From Advenella sp. FME57 (GTDB taxonomy: Bacteria > Pseudomonadota > Gammaproteobacteria > Burkholderiales > Burkholderiaceae_B): 64,000 bases of DNA. The translations under genes were made by a program, and so were the position numbers. Where the stretch lies: contig NZ_JABUXU010000011.1 in the NCBI RefSeq assembly GCF_014897675.1, positions 1 to 64,000 of the forward strand, given 5' to 3'. Positions 48,163-56,818 of the stretch are shown here, piece by piece (position 1 is the first letter of the stretch; each line of letters opens with the position of its first letter). The notes below the pieces were generated by a model, which saw only the letters and a program-made list of their open reading frames with translations, was not told where the DNA came from and searched no databases.

Positions 48163-48556
48163 CGTGCTGCCAGCTTTTGTAGACGAACTCCAGGCTGTAG
48201 CCGTCAGGGTCCCTGACCTGCGCCGCGTAATAGCGGGGGTCATAATGAAGTTGAGGTCCTGGCTTATGGATCTGCGTCGCACCGGCAGCCAGTGCAGCAG
48301 CATAGGCTGTGTTTACGATGTCTTCAGAGTTTGCCACAAAACCCACGTGCACCGCTTCAGGCGCCGGCTGTCCTTGTCTTAACCAGAAAAATATCCTTCC
48401 TTTGGCGCCGAACCCCATCAAATCTGGATGCCCTGCGGGGCCATCCTTGCCGTCGTAATCATGCCGGTTGGTAATGCCAAGGATGGGCAGCACTTTTGTG
48501 TAAAAAGCGATGGCGCTCTCGGTATTGCTTACGGTAAGAAAGATATGATCAAGCAT
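48146..48556 (-). CDS. VOC-superfamily protein
   Basis: 136 residues from the ATG at 48556 (MLDHIFLTVSNTESAIAFY). The typical His in DHIFLTV, the LPILGITNRHD strand, VHVGFVANSEDIV and the closing RDPDGYSLEFVYKSW suggest a glyoxalase/bleomycin-resistance-type fold with metal ligands His and Glu. First gene of a leftward operon regulated probably by the divergent AraC gene 318 bp away. The longer upstream ORF is rejected. Confidence 0.82.
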   Translation of the reverse strand: MLDHIFLTVSNTESAIAFYTKVLPILGITNRHDYDGKDGPAGHPDLMGFGAKGRIFFWLRQGQPAPEAVHVGFVANSEDIVNTAYAAALAAGATQIHKPGPQLHYDPRYYAAQVRDPDGYSLEFVYKSWQHDDATQ

Positions 48557-48873
48557 GTTGAATTCCTGGTTTAAATGACATTGCCGCCTGAAATGGCGCT
48601 TCTTCGTTCGACTTTCACGGTCGCGGTCGCGGTCCGGACTGCAGTTAAAACAACAATATTGCTTATTTCTTTTTTGATCGCCCGGGCCAACTATACCTGC
48701 GCCCATGCGGGGATTGCTGTCAGTATTCTTTACCATCTTCATTGGTTAAATCCGGATGGGACAAGCAAATTGTAGCGTTTGCTTTGATCCGGCACTCTCA
48801 CGATTCTCCCCAAAACTTGCCTATTTCTGCTTTTTTGTTGACGATCGGCCATAGCCGTGAAAGAATGCTTTTC

Positions 48874-49755
48874 ATGGAAACGCAACTTCAGGAACTTCGG
48901 CGCCTGGCTGCCGGGGCAGAAAGCCGGCGAACAGAAACGGGAATACCGCGCGTGGCTATGGTGCGTGGCAAGATCCCTGATCATCTGCTGGCTGCGGTTT
49001 ATGATCCAATGATCAATTTGATCCTTACTGGGTCAAAGACCATGACCGTGGGGGATCAAACGCTGCGCTATGACCCCGCGACCTATTTCGTCATGTCCGT
49101 TGATCTGCCGGCTGTCGGTTCAATCCATCCGTCGGAAGCTGGAGAACCGTATTTGGCTGTCAGTCTCACACTGGAGCCGGCTATCGTCGCCAATTTGCTT
49201 GCTGACCTGCCTAAACCTGCAGGCGGCGGGGGCTACAGGCCTGGGTTCTCGGTGGCGCCTGTAACATCTGAACTACTTGATGCCTGGGTTCGCATGCTAC
49301 GGTTAATGGGACAGCCGGAAGACATTGCCGCACTGGCATCCGTTTACGAGCGGGAAATTCTATTTCGCACGCTTCAGGGGCCGCTGGGGTGGATGTTGCG
49401 TGATATTGCAATGCCCGATACGGCGTTATCCCGGGTTGCTGTCGTTATTCGGTGGATCAGAGAGAACCATTCGCTGCCGCTGCGAATAGAGATGCTGGCA
49501 GAGATGGCATCGTTAAGCGTTTCGGCCTTTCATCGGCACTTTAAAGCAGTAACCGCGCTTAGCCCTTTGCAATATCAAAAGCATGTGCGGTTGCTGCACG
49601 CCCGTTCGCTGCTTCTCGCAGGCGAAGGCAATGCGACCTCCATTGCCTTCAGGGTGGGCTATGAAAGCCCAAACCAATTTAGCCGGGAGTATTCACGCCA
49701 ATTCGGGTTTCCGCCATCCAAGGATAATGCGCGATTGATATACAAAGCGAAATAA
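48874..49755 (+). CDS. AraC-family transcriptional regulator
   Basis: 293 residues from METQLQELRRLAAGAE (48874; a start nine bases earlier is possible). The N-terminal AraC_N (PF06719) effector domain includes RRTETGIPRVAMV and DPATYFVMSVDLPAVGS; the C-terminal double helix-turn-helix is IEMLAEMASLSVSAFHRHFKA and STSIAFRVGYESPNQFSREY-like (near 260-280). It is divergent from the VOC-NTF2-oxidoreductase operon, which it most likely activates. It is closely similar to the frameshifted gene at 45818, so the two are paralogues. Confidence 0.88.
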   Translation: METQLQELRRLAAGAESRRTETGIPRVAMVRGKIPDHLLAAVYDPMINLILTGSKTMTVGDQTLRYDPATYFVMSVDLPAVGSIHPSEAGEPYLAVSLTLEPAIVANLLADLPKPAGGGGYRPGFSVAPVTSELLDAWVRMLRLMGQPEDIAALASVYEREILFRTLQGPLGWMLRDIAMPDTALSRVAVVIRWIRENHSLPLRIEMLAEMASLSVSAFHRHFKAVTALSPLQYQKHVRLLHARSLLLAGEGNATSIAFRVGYESPNQFSREYSRQFGFPPSKDNARLIYKAK

Positions 49756-50010
49756 GTAAAGGTGTCCGTCCCGGTGTAAGGGCATAGTTCGTTTGAAATT
49801 CTAGAATAATTAATATGCTGCAACGACTTATTACTCCTATGTTAGGGGCTGAAGCGCTCGTTGGCATATATAAAGCGTTATGGGTGCCGCGGTCTCGAAC
49901 AACTAGCACATGGTAGTACAAGATGCGTATATTCCAGTCATCCGATTGTTTTATACAGATACTACATTCGCACGCATCCCGTGTTTTTCAGCTGAGCAAT
50001 AACTATAAGA
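49756..50010. other. A/T-rich gene-free spacer
   Basis: 255 bp without a credible gene; it leads into the IS-end-like repeat at 50011. The first bases of similarity to copy B may begin about 12 bp earlier (ATAACTATAAGA), blurring its left border. Confidence 0.4.
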
Positions 50011-50200
50011 CTTGTAGCGAGTTAAAATGCTGTTGTGTAATCTAAATAGTAGGGTGGACACCCGAGAGTTCAAAACTCAATGACAAACAGTACGGAAAAT
50101 TCAAAGCTGAATGACGGATGTGTTCAAAACTGAATTACGAATTTTTTGTAAGCCGTTGATTCTAATATACTGTGAATTCGTAACTCAATGACAATCGACA
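50011..50200. repeat. Insertion-sequence-end remnant, copy A (direct repeat)
   Basis: Starts CTTGTAGCG and ends ATCGACA. It contains four spaced 16-18 base repeats of the type TTCAAAACTGAATGAC (from 50069, 50100, 50123 and 50175). Multiple short direct repeats at a terminus that ends in CA are characteristic of IS21-family ends, but no transposase gene remains. It is directly repeated at 59701-59886: over 50069-50200 I count about 11 differences in 132 aligned bases. It lies 14 bp from the stop codon of the SDR gene. Confidence 0.8.
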
Positions 50201-50213
50201 GGTTGCCGGAGAC

Positions 50214-50957
50214 CTAAACCGCGTTTACACCGCCATCGACAAAAAGTTCATGTCCGGCAACAAAGCTACTTTCGCTTGAAGCCAGGAAGAGGACTGCTCG
50301 TGCTACCTCGTTCGGTTCTCCCAAACGCCCCAACGGCACGCTTTTATTTAGCGCTTCTTCGGCTTCCGGTTGCGAGTCGAGGTAGCCCCGTATCAGGCGT
50401 GTTTCTGTTCCACCAGGAGATACCACGTTCACGCGGATGCCTCGTTCCTTAAGGTCATTTGTCCAGCTCCGGGCGAACGAGCGCACCGCTGCCTTGCTGG
50501 CGTTATAAAGAGACTGGCTTGGCAGGCCTTTACTGCCAGCGACGGAGCCGTTGAGCACGACAGCGCTTCCCGCTGTCATCAACGGTAGTGCTTTTTGCAC
50601 AGTGAACACCATGCCTTTGACATTAACATTGAAGATCGAGTCGAAATGTGTATCGTCGATCGCATCGAGTGAAACGGCCTCGTAAATGCCCGCATTGGCG
50701 AACACGACATCGACCTTTTGGTGGTCGCGTTGGACCCGTTCGTAAAGCCGAGCGACGTCGGCAGAGTTGGTGACGTCACCTTGCACGCCGACTGCCCCGT
50801 GGCCGATCTCTTTTTCGGCCTCGGCCAGTAGTTCTTGCCGGCGCCCTGTAATGTACACGTGCGCACCTTCGAGGGCGAAAAGTTTCGCCGTTGCGAGGCC
50901 GATGCCATCGCTGCCCCCGGTTATAACCACGACTTTGTCTTCGAAACGATTTTTCAT
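50214..50957 (-). CDS. SDR-family oxidoreductase
   Basis: 247 residues, a complete classical SDR. The NAD(P) loop is TGGSDGIG (residues 13-20), NAG-type segment ANAGIYEA near 88, catalytic Ser in LNGSVAG and YNASK (near 151-155). It ends with the usual FVDGGVNAV. It is divergent from a TetR gene with palindromic operators between, so it is probably the regulated target. It could be a quinone or aldehyde reductase; the substrate is unknown. Confidence 0.88.
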   Translation of the reverse strand: MKNRFEDKVVVITGGSDGIGLATAKLFALEGAHVYITGRRQELLAEAEKEIGHGAVGVQGDVTNSADVARLYERVQRDHQKVDVVFANAGIYEAVSLDAIDDTHFDSIFNVNVKGMVFTVQKALPLMTAGSAVVLNGSVAGSKGLPSQSLYNASKAAVRSFARSWTNDLKERGIRVNVVSPGGTETRLIRGYLDSQPEAEEALNKSVPLGRLGEPNEVARAVLFLASSESSFVAGHELFVDGGVNAV

Positions 50958-50980
50958 TTACTCGTACCTTTTTGATAAGT

Positions 50981-51019
50981 GGAGGGTTGCTCCATATATG
51001 ATATGGAGGTATCCTCCAT
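50981..51019. promoter_or_regulatory. Palindromic TetR operators in divergent promoter
   Basis: ATGGAGG-TAT-CCTCCAT (51003-51019) is a perfect palindrome and GGAG-GGTTG-CTCC (50981-50993) is a related imperfect one; TATATGATATGG-like sequence lies between. Their place between the SDR and TetR starts fits autorepression by the TetR protein and control of the SDR gene. Confidence 0.75.
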
Positions 51020-51043
51020 TTGACAAGCAAAAAAGGAAAAAAA

Positions 51044-51607
51044 TTGAGTAACGAAGCTACCCTCAGGGCTGACGCACTGAAAAACCGCGAACTTATCCTT
51101 TCTGCCGCCGAAGCGCTTTTCCTGAAAAAAGGAGCGGGTGTTCCGCTGGAGGAAGTTGCCAAGCGCGCAGGCGTCGGTATCGGTACGCTTTATCGTCGCT
51201 TTCCTACTCGTGAGGCACTTTTGGCCGCTACGAGCAATGAGCGTTTTTTGTCGCTAGCGCAGACCAGTCGTGCTCGCGACGCAGATCTCGCTCCAGGCGA
51301 CGCGGTACGAGCTTATCTTGAAGATCTTGCTGGGAACACGAGCACTTATCGGAGCCTTGCTGCGTCGATTGGGGCTGTTATCCAATGCGGGACGCCCGGA
51401 TGTCATGCGATTACCGCGGAAGGGCATCGGCTGCTTCAGCGCGGACAAGAAACCGGCGCCATCCGCCACGATGTCACTTACGAGGATTTCATTTACGTGG
51501 TAACAGCCATTTGCATCGCAATCGAAAATGACCGTTCATCTAAATCGCGTATTGGGCATCTGGTAGACTTGTTCCTGAACGGCATAAGCGTAAAAGGTTC
51601 GGAATAG
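51044..51607 (+). CDS. TetR-family transcriptional regulator
   Basis: About 187 residues. The TTG at 51044, behind an AAAGGA site, is preferred to the TTG at 51020, which overlaps the operator. The N-terminal helix-turn-helix is RELILSAAEALFLKKGAGVPLEEVAKRAGVGIGTLYRRF-type (AAEALFLKK, VAKRAGVGIGTLYRRFP near residues 33-49). The C-terminal ligand domain is TetR_C_33-like (SNERFLSLAQ and VTAICIAIEND). It is expected to bind the two palindromes upstream and to be released by a small toxic or aromatic compound. Confidence 0.88.
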   Translation: MSNEATLRADALKNRELILSAAEALFLKKGAGVPLEEVAKRAGVGIGTLYRRFPTREALLAATSNERFLSLAQTSRARDADLAPGDAVRAYLEDLAGNTSTYRSLAASIGAVIQCGTPGCHAITAEGHRLLQRGQETGAIRHDVTYEDFIYVVTAICIAIENDRSSKSRIGHLVDLFLNGISVKGSE

Positions 51608-51862
51608 CCACCGATATACTTCGCTGTCGAACTGTGCTTGCTCGGCCTACTCTTCGGGGCCGTTTGGCACTTTGCCACGTAAACCAATATATTTCTGAGC
51701 TATTTAAAGGAAGCTTTTCCTATGGGGACACCGGACGAGTCGGCTTCCTATGTCGTGGGGTAACGCAGGAAACGCTTACGTAAACAGCGACAGGCTGCTG
51801 ACATCCGTGAGCGTCGCCGCGCCTCGCCCGCAGTGTGAACGGCCCAACATGCCTGGCCCGTT

Positions 51863-53338
51863 TTAGCGCTCCGACCCTGTCGAGGGTCCAACCAAGCCAG
51901 GATTCAACGCTATGTGCTTGTACTCGATGAAGTCATCAAGTGCTGCACGCCCGTTGAGCCTGCCCAGGCCCGATAGCTTGAACCCGCCTTCTTCTGTGCC
52001 GTCATATACCTTAGCCCAATCATTTACGAACACGCTGCCCGCCTCCAGCGCCCCAGCGACGCGCAGGGCGCGGTTGATATCACGCGTCCAGACGCTGGCT
52101 GATAATCCGTAGTCGCTGTCGTTGGCAAGACCGATGGCTTGCGCCTCGTTGCCGAAACGCTGGATGGTGAGAACAGGCCCGAACGTCTCTTCCTGCACGA
52201 TCGCCATGCTGTTGTCGCTGACCTCGAGCATGGCGGGGCGAAAGAACGCTCCCTTGGCGAGCGGGCCATCGGTGAACGGCCCGCCTCTGACGACGGCGGT
52301 GGCCCCAGACTCTAGGGCGTACCTGACGACCTCGTCGACACGCGCAACATTGGCTTTGTCGATCAGCGGTCCCATATCACTTGCTGCATCAGAGGCTGGA
52401 CCCACACGAACGGCCCGCAGCCGGTTGGCAAGCTGGTCCCGGACGGTATCGTACACCCCGTCCTGAACGAGCAACCGGGAACCCGTCATGCAGAACTGGC
52501 CGGCGAAAACGGTTAGCGCTTTCTCGAGCACGGGCAGCATGGGCTGAATGTCAGCGTCATCGAACACGATCATCGGAGCCTTGCCGCCCAGTTCGAGTCC
52601 GAAGCGCTTCATCCGGCGCGCGCCGACCGCGCCGATGGCAGCGCCGGTCTTCGTGCTTCCGGTAAAGCTGATCGTTGGCACGGCCGCGCTTTCCACCAAG
52701 AGCGCGGCGCCCTCTGATCCGCTCTCCGCGAAGATGTTCATGACGCCGTTCGGGAGGTCCTTTACTTCAGAGAGAATGTCTGCCAGTACCGCTGCCGTTT
52801 GCGCGACCTGGCCAGGCATCTTTACCACCACTGAACAACCTGCCGCCAGGGCCGGCGCGAACGATCTGGTCCCCAGGATGATCGGCGAATTCCAAGGCAC
52901 GATAACGCCGGCCACCCCCATCGGTTGGCGCAGGATAACCGACAGGCTGCCCGGTCGCGGCTGCGTGGCACGCCCGGCTTCCGTGCGCGCCATTGCAGCC
53001 CAGTAGCGCAGCTTGCTCGGGTTACCATCGACTTCGAATGCGGCTTCACCCCGGACTTTGCCGTTCTCGAGCGAAAGGATGTCAATCAGCCGATCTCGGT
53101 TCCTTTCGATCGCCACAGCCATCTGGTCGAGAACCTTGGCGCGAAGTTCTGTGTCGTGCGCCCAGCCCGTACCACGAAAAGCGCGGGAGGCTGCAGCGAT
53201 AGCAGCAGCGGCAGCAGCACCGCCTTCATCGGCGTAGTCTCCGATGGACTCGTAGGTCGCTGGATTGATGGAATTGCTGCGCTTCGACAAAGAGACGAAG
53301 CGGCCATCAATCCAATTATTGGCAGAGTAAGTGGTCAT
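51863..53338 (-). CDS. NAD(P)-dependent aldehyde dehydrogenase, copy 1
   Basis: 491 residues from the ATG at 53338. ALDH superfamily motifs are complete: Asn in [10 protein letters not shown] (near 150-159), Gly loop [13 protein letters not shown] (near 225-237), catalytic Glu in LELGGKAP (near 250) and catalytic Cys in [11 protein letters not shown] (near 280-290). It oxidises an aldehyde to its acid. It lies 130 bp after the MBL gene in a leftward ADH-MBL-ALDH set. It is a paralogue of the ALDH at 62344, with nearly the same length and long shared segments. Confidence 0.93.
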   Translation of the reverse strand: MTTYSANNWIDGRFVSLSKRSNSINPATYESIGDYADEGGAAAAAAIAAASRAFRGTGWAHDTELRAKVLDQMAVAIERNRDRLIDILSLENGKVRGEAAFEVDGNPSKLRYWAAMARTEAGRATQPRPGSLSVILRQPMGVAGVIVPWNSPIILGTRSFAPALAAGCSVVVKMPGQVAQTAAVLADILSEVKDLPNGVMNIFAESGSEGAALLVESAAVPTISFTGSTKTGAAIGAVGARRMKRFGLELGGKAPMIVFDDADIQPMLPVLEKALTVFAGQFCMTGSRLLVQDGVYDTVRDQLANRLRAVRVGPASDAASDMGPLIDKANVARVDEVVRYALESGATAVVRGGPFTDGPLAKGAFFRPAMLEVSDNSMAIVQEETFGPVLTIQRFGNEAQAIGLANDSDYGLSASVWTRDINRALRVAGALEAGSVFVNDWAKVYDGTEEGGFKLSGLGRLNGRAALDDFIEYKHIALNPGLVGPSTGSER

Positions 53339-53468
53339 CAATGATTGATCCTAATTTTGTATGGCACGATACGGTTCGCCACCCCTCCGACAGTGGGACG
53401 ATGTCCTGAAACCGCGATCGCCGTTGTTCCCGCCAGCAGGTGGCGGGAGGGGAGGGGGAGGCTCAGGC

Positions 53469-54548
53469 TCAGGCGAGGAACGGCGGTGGTTTCTCGCCGC
53501 GCAGCCGGTAGTTGGGGCGCGGCCGCTCGAGGCGGATCGATTCCATGACGGTATAGGCGTGGTATTTGGTCTGAGTGGTCACGCCCGCCAGACGCTCAGA
53601 CCAAAGCTTGCCATTGCTGGTCTTTTTCTCGAGCACATGCTTGGTTGCGTAGTTGACCATCGAATTGATCCAGTTCTCAGACCCAACCCAGAAGCGGTCG
53701 AGACCCGGTTTCAGAATAATGTCCATCAGCCGGTCCGACCGGGAGTAGATATCGATGGCTGCCTGCGCGCCTTCGAGAATGTCGGCGAAATACTCGATCG
53801 CCTCCTTGACCAGCTCCGGCGTGCCGTACTTCATGTGATGACCGGCAACAAGGAAGTCGAAGTCGTACTCCATGATCTGGTGCTGAGCCTCATACCAGGC
53901 AGTGATATTCTGCGAGGCATCGCAGTGCATGAAAGTGGCGCTGCCCGGGCTGATGATGTCGATGCAGGTCAGCACTTTCTGGGCAGGTGCGTAGATAAAG
54001 ATGTTGCCGGGGCAATGGTTTTCACCCTTGTAGGACAGTTCCAGGGTCACGCCGCCGACCGTTAGTGTGTAGTCTTTCGCGAAGGTGACTGTCGGCAGCG
54101 GCCGGCCCGGATCCGGGAAGCGCTCCAGCAGTTCTTTGGTGATCTCGTGGGCGACAATCTCGACGTTCGGCCCGTAGACTGAGGCGGCACCGATATGGTC
54201 AGTATGCCAGTGGCTATAGATCACATGCGTCACCGGCTTGTCCGTGACCTCCTCGATCGCGGCTAGCATGTTCTCGCCTAGCGTCGGCGGTGCATCAATC
54301 GCGATCACACCTTCGTCTGTCACCACGAACGCGGCATCATAGCCGCCGCTGGTCACCCAGTAGAAACCGTCGCGCAGCTCCTCGCAGTGGTAGCCGAGCT
54401 TCTTGAAGCGCTCACTCCAGAAGTACGGCGGATAATAATCAGCTGGGTCCAGCGGATGCTCGCCCGCTTCCGGGAAACCGTAACGGTCAATGCCGAAAAA
54501 AGCCGGGGTATCCGATGCCGTGATCGGCTTCTGGTGGTTGTCACACAT
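53469..54548 (-). CDS. Metallo-beta-lactamase-fold hydrolase
   Basis: 359 residues from the ATG at 54548 (MCDNHQKPITASDTPAF). The zinc motif HxHxDH is SHWHTDHIGAA (near 117-127); later His are in GENHCPGN and HHMKYGTP. The fold opens with YDAAFVVTDEGVIAIDAPP. MBL proteins of this size include lactonases, esterases and sulfatase-like enzymes; none can be named. Its place between an alcohol dehydrogenase and an aldehyde dehydrogenase suggests it hydrolyses an ester or lactone in the same pathway. Confidence 0.85.
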   Translation of the reverse strand: MCDNHQKPITASDTPAFFGIDRYGFPEAGEHPLDPADYYPPYFWSERFKKLGYHCEELRDGFYWVTSGGYDAAFVVTDEGVIAIDAPPTLGENMLAAIEEVTDKPVTHVIYSHWHTDHIGAASVYGPNVEIVAHEITKELLERFPDPGRPLPTVTFAKDYTLTVGGVTLELSYKGENHCPGNIFIYAPAQKVLTCIDIISPGSATFMHCDASQNITAWYEAQHQIMEYDFDFLVAGHHMKYGTPELVKEAIEYFADILEGAQAAIDIYSRSDRLMDIILKPGLDRFWVGSENWINSMVNYATKHVLEKKTSNGKLWSERLAGVTTQTKYHAYTVMESIRLERPRPNYRLRGEKPPPFLA

Positions 54549-54621
54549 AATTCGATTCCTTATCAAATGTTTGGGGTAAGGCAATATTGAGGGTAGGGGC
54601 AGGCAATTCGTTGACCGATGG

Positions 54622-55725
54622 TCAGAAGCACAGTACTGCCTTGATGACGCGGCCTGCGGCAACGTCCTCGAACGCTTGGTTTATGTCTTGGAAATCGTAG
54701 AAGCTGATGAGCCGATCAAACGGGAAGCGGCCGCTGCGATAGAGTTCGATTAGTTGGGGAATCATCAACGCAGACACGGCATCGCCTTGAATAATGCCCT
54801 GGAGCGTCTGCCCGATTGCCAGCCGCGATGCATCAACCGTCGCCCCCGAATGGGCATTGAATGCAACAAAGCCGAAATGTCCCAGGGGCGCTAGTGCGCC
54901 AATCCCAGCATCCAGGTTCGACGCCCGACCGCTGGTGTCCAGAACGTACTCAACGCCTCGGTGCTCGATTTGCTGAATGGCGGCGGAGATGTCCACTCCA
55001 CCAGCTGCGTTAATGACATGCGTCGCACCAAGCTCCATCGCCAGCTTCAGCCTCTGATCGTTCACATCAATGGCAATGATGGTGGCGGCATCGGCCACTT
55101 TGGCGCCCATTATCGCCGCAAGACCAACCGCACCGACTCCGAAGATAGCAACAGTGGCACCGACCGGTACCTTCATCGCTTTTAGTATCGCACCCGCCCC
55201 TGTCTGCAAACCGCAGCCGAGCGGTCCAAGGATTTCCAATGGGATGTCAGTTGGCACCTTGATTGTGTTGCGTTGATGGGAAAGCGCATATGTGGCGAAC
55301 GAGGACTGGCCGAAGAAATGGGCATGCAGCTCGCCCGCGTCTTGCGCACTGACACCGATGGAGCCATCCAGTCTTGCGCCTGCAAAGTTGGCGTCCCAGA
55401 CAGTGTCGCAGTATGCAGGGTGAGACGACAGACAGGGTTTACATTGCCCGCATGAATGATAGGAAAGTACAACGTGGTCGCCGGGCTTCAGATGTGTCAC
55501 TGTTGATCCGACGCGCTCAATAATGCCAGCGCCCTCGTGCCCCAGAATTGCCGGCAATGGCGTTGGTAACAGCTGCTGCCGGACATGCATGTCTGTCGCG
55601 CAAATCCCTGTAGCAACCATCCGCACGAGTACCTCGTCCGGCCGAGGATCTTCAACGCTGACATCATGCATGACGAAAGCGTCATCCTTTCGTTCAATCA
55701 CGGCAGCACGTGCTTTAGTAGTCAT
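54622..55725 (-). CDS. Zinc-dependent aryl/allyl-alcohol dehydrogenase
   Basis: 367 residues of the class III/benzyl-alcohol-dehydrogenase branch of MDR alcohol dehydrogenases. Catalytic zinc ligands are Cys in ATGICATDMH (near 43), His-Glu in GHEGAG (near 63-64) and Cys in LGPLGCGLQTG (near 170). The structural zinc loop is C-x2-C-x2 ... C (CGQCKPCLSSHPAYC). The coenzyme fold is IFGVGAVGL (near 195). Related enzymes oxidise benzyl, perillyl or geraniol-type alcohols with NAD. First gene of the leftward ADH-MBL-ALDH set and divergent from the LysR gene. Confidence 0.9.
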   Translation of the reverse strand: MTTKARAAVIERKDDAFVMHDVSVEDPRPDEVLVRMVATGICATDMHVRQQLLPTPLPAILGHEGAGIIERVGSTVTHLKPGDHVVLSYHSCGQCKPCLSSHPAYCDTVWDANFAGARLDGSIGVSAQDAGELHAHFFGQSSFATYALSHQRNTIKVPTDIPLEILGPLGCGLQTGAGAILKAMKVPVGATVAIFGVGAVGLAAIMGAKVADAATIIAIDVNDQRLKLAMELGATHVINAAGGVDISAAIQQIEHRGVEYVLDTSGRASNLDAGIGALAPLGHFGFVAFNAHSGATVDASRLAIGQTLQGIIQGDAVSALMIPQLIELYRSGRFPFDRLISFYDFQDINQAFEDVAAGRVIKAVLCF

Positions 55726-55902
55726 AAATAGTTATACCCGTCTGGAAAAAAAGTGAATGGTGTGGTGTATTTGAGCTGATCATCTGCAGTAGCCGCTGGG
55801 AGGCGGCCTGGGCCGATCGGTGATGCCTGCGCAACCCAACCGCTAGTCTGAGCGATTCTGTAGTGTTACACTAGGTATAAAATCTGGCACTTGGAGTTGC
55901 TG

Positions 55903-56802
55903 ATGTCGGAACACGCAAGCGTTGACTTGCTGGATGTCATTTCCTTCATCCGGGTGGCAGATACAGGAAGTATTGGAAAGGCCGCCGCACGGCTTGGTAT
56001 CGCCAAGTCCATCGTGAGTCGCCGCGTCAGTCGCCTGGAGGCCGTCCTCGGCGCTCAATTGCTGACCCGCACGCCAAGAGGTACGACGCTAACCGATATC
56101 GGCCGCGCATACCATGCACGCGCTGGCGCCGGCCTGACGGAGCTGGAGTCGGCGCAGGAAGTTGTCAACAAGCTAACGAGTGAGGTCTCCGGCCTGCTCC
56201 GCATTCAGGTCCAGACTGCGTTCGGCGAGTTTGTACTTGCGCCACTGCTCGCCGAGTTTGCGCGGCTCCATCCGCGCATCCAGTTCGATATTCGCTTCGA
56301 TGATCGTTTGGCAGACATGACCGCCGAAGCCTATGACCTCTCGATTTGGGTGGGCGCCGTCTCGGACCAGACACTCATCACGCGCAAACTAGCAAGGGTA
56401 CAATGGATCGTCGTCGCCAGTCCGGACTATCTAGATGCACGAGGACGACCAAACAACCCCTCTGAAATGAACTCGCACGATGCTCTGCTCCATGCTGTGG
56501 ATTCCGGTCATTGGCGCTTCCGAGTTGCGGGGCGCTGGGAGCATGTGCGCATGAACTCCGGCTTTCGTACCAGTAACGGGCAAATGCTCCTGGCCGCCGC
56601 ACGTGCGGATCTAGGCATGGCCGTCGTTCCGAAGTTCATGGTTGAGGATTTGCTGGCGCGCGGTGAGCTCGAAGCGGTGCTGCCTGGCTTTCCACACGAA
56701 GGCGCCGATCTGCGAATATACATGCCGCCTGCACGATCCAGTACCGCAAGGGTGCGAGCACTTGTGAACTTCCTTTACGACAGGCTTGCCCCGGGGGTCT
56801 GA
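55903..56802 (+). CDS. LysR-family transcriptional regulator
   Basis: 299 residues from the ATG at 55903, 6 bases after GGAG; a TTG extension exists at 55891. The N-terminal helix-turn-helix is FIRVADTGSIGKAAARLGIAKSIVSRRVSRLE (near 14-45, cited in part: GKAAARLGIAKSIVSRRV). The C-terminal periplasmic-binding-like domain recognises an inducer (IDRF-type FDIRFDDRLADM). It is divergent from the ADH operon across 177 bp and is its probable activator; the small-molecule inducer is presumably a substrate of the module. Confidence 0.9.
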   Translation: MSEHASVDLLDVISFIRVADTGSIGKAAARLGIAKSIVSRRVSRLEAVLGAQLLTRTPRGTTLTDIGRAYHARAGAGLTELESAQEVVNKLTSEVSGLLRIQVQTAFGEFVLAPLLAEFARLHPRIQFDIRFDDRLADMTAEAYDLSIWVGAVSDQTLITRKLARVQWIVVASPDYLDARGRPNNPSEMNSHDALLHAVDSGHWRFRVAGRWEHVRMNSGFRTSNGQMLLAAARADLGMAVVPKFMVEDLLARGELEAVLPGFPHEGADLRIYMPPARSSTARVRALVNFLYDRLAPGV

Positions 56803-56818
56803 GCAAATCAACTGTGCT

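Noticed and set aside
53429-53447. CCCGCC-AGCAGGT-GGCGGG hairpin between the MBL and ALDH genes as a terminator
   Set aside because: No T-run in the leftward direction; it may be a processing or attenuation structure but is not supported as a terminator.
53361-54065. 234-codon rightward ORF antisense to the MBL gene
   Set aside because: The opposite frame has a complete HxHxDH hydrolase; this frame has no motif or ribosome site.
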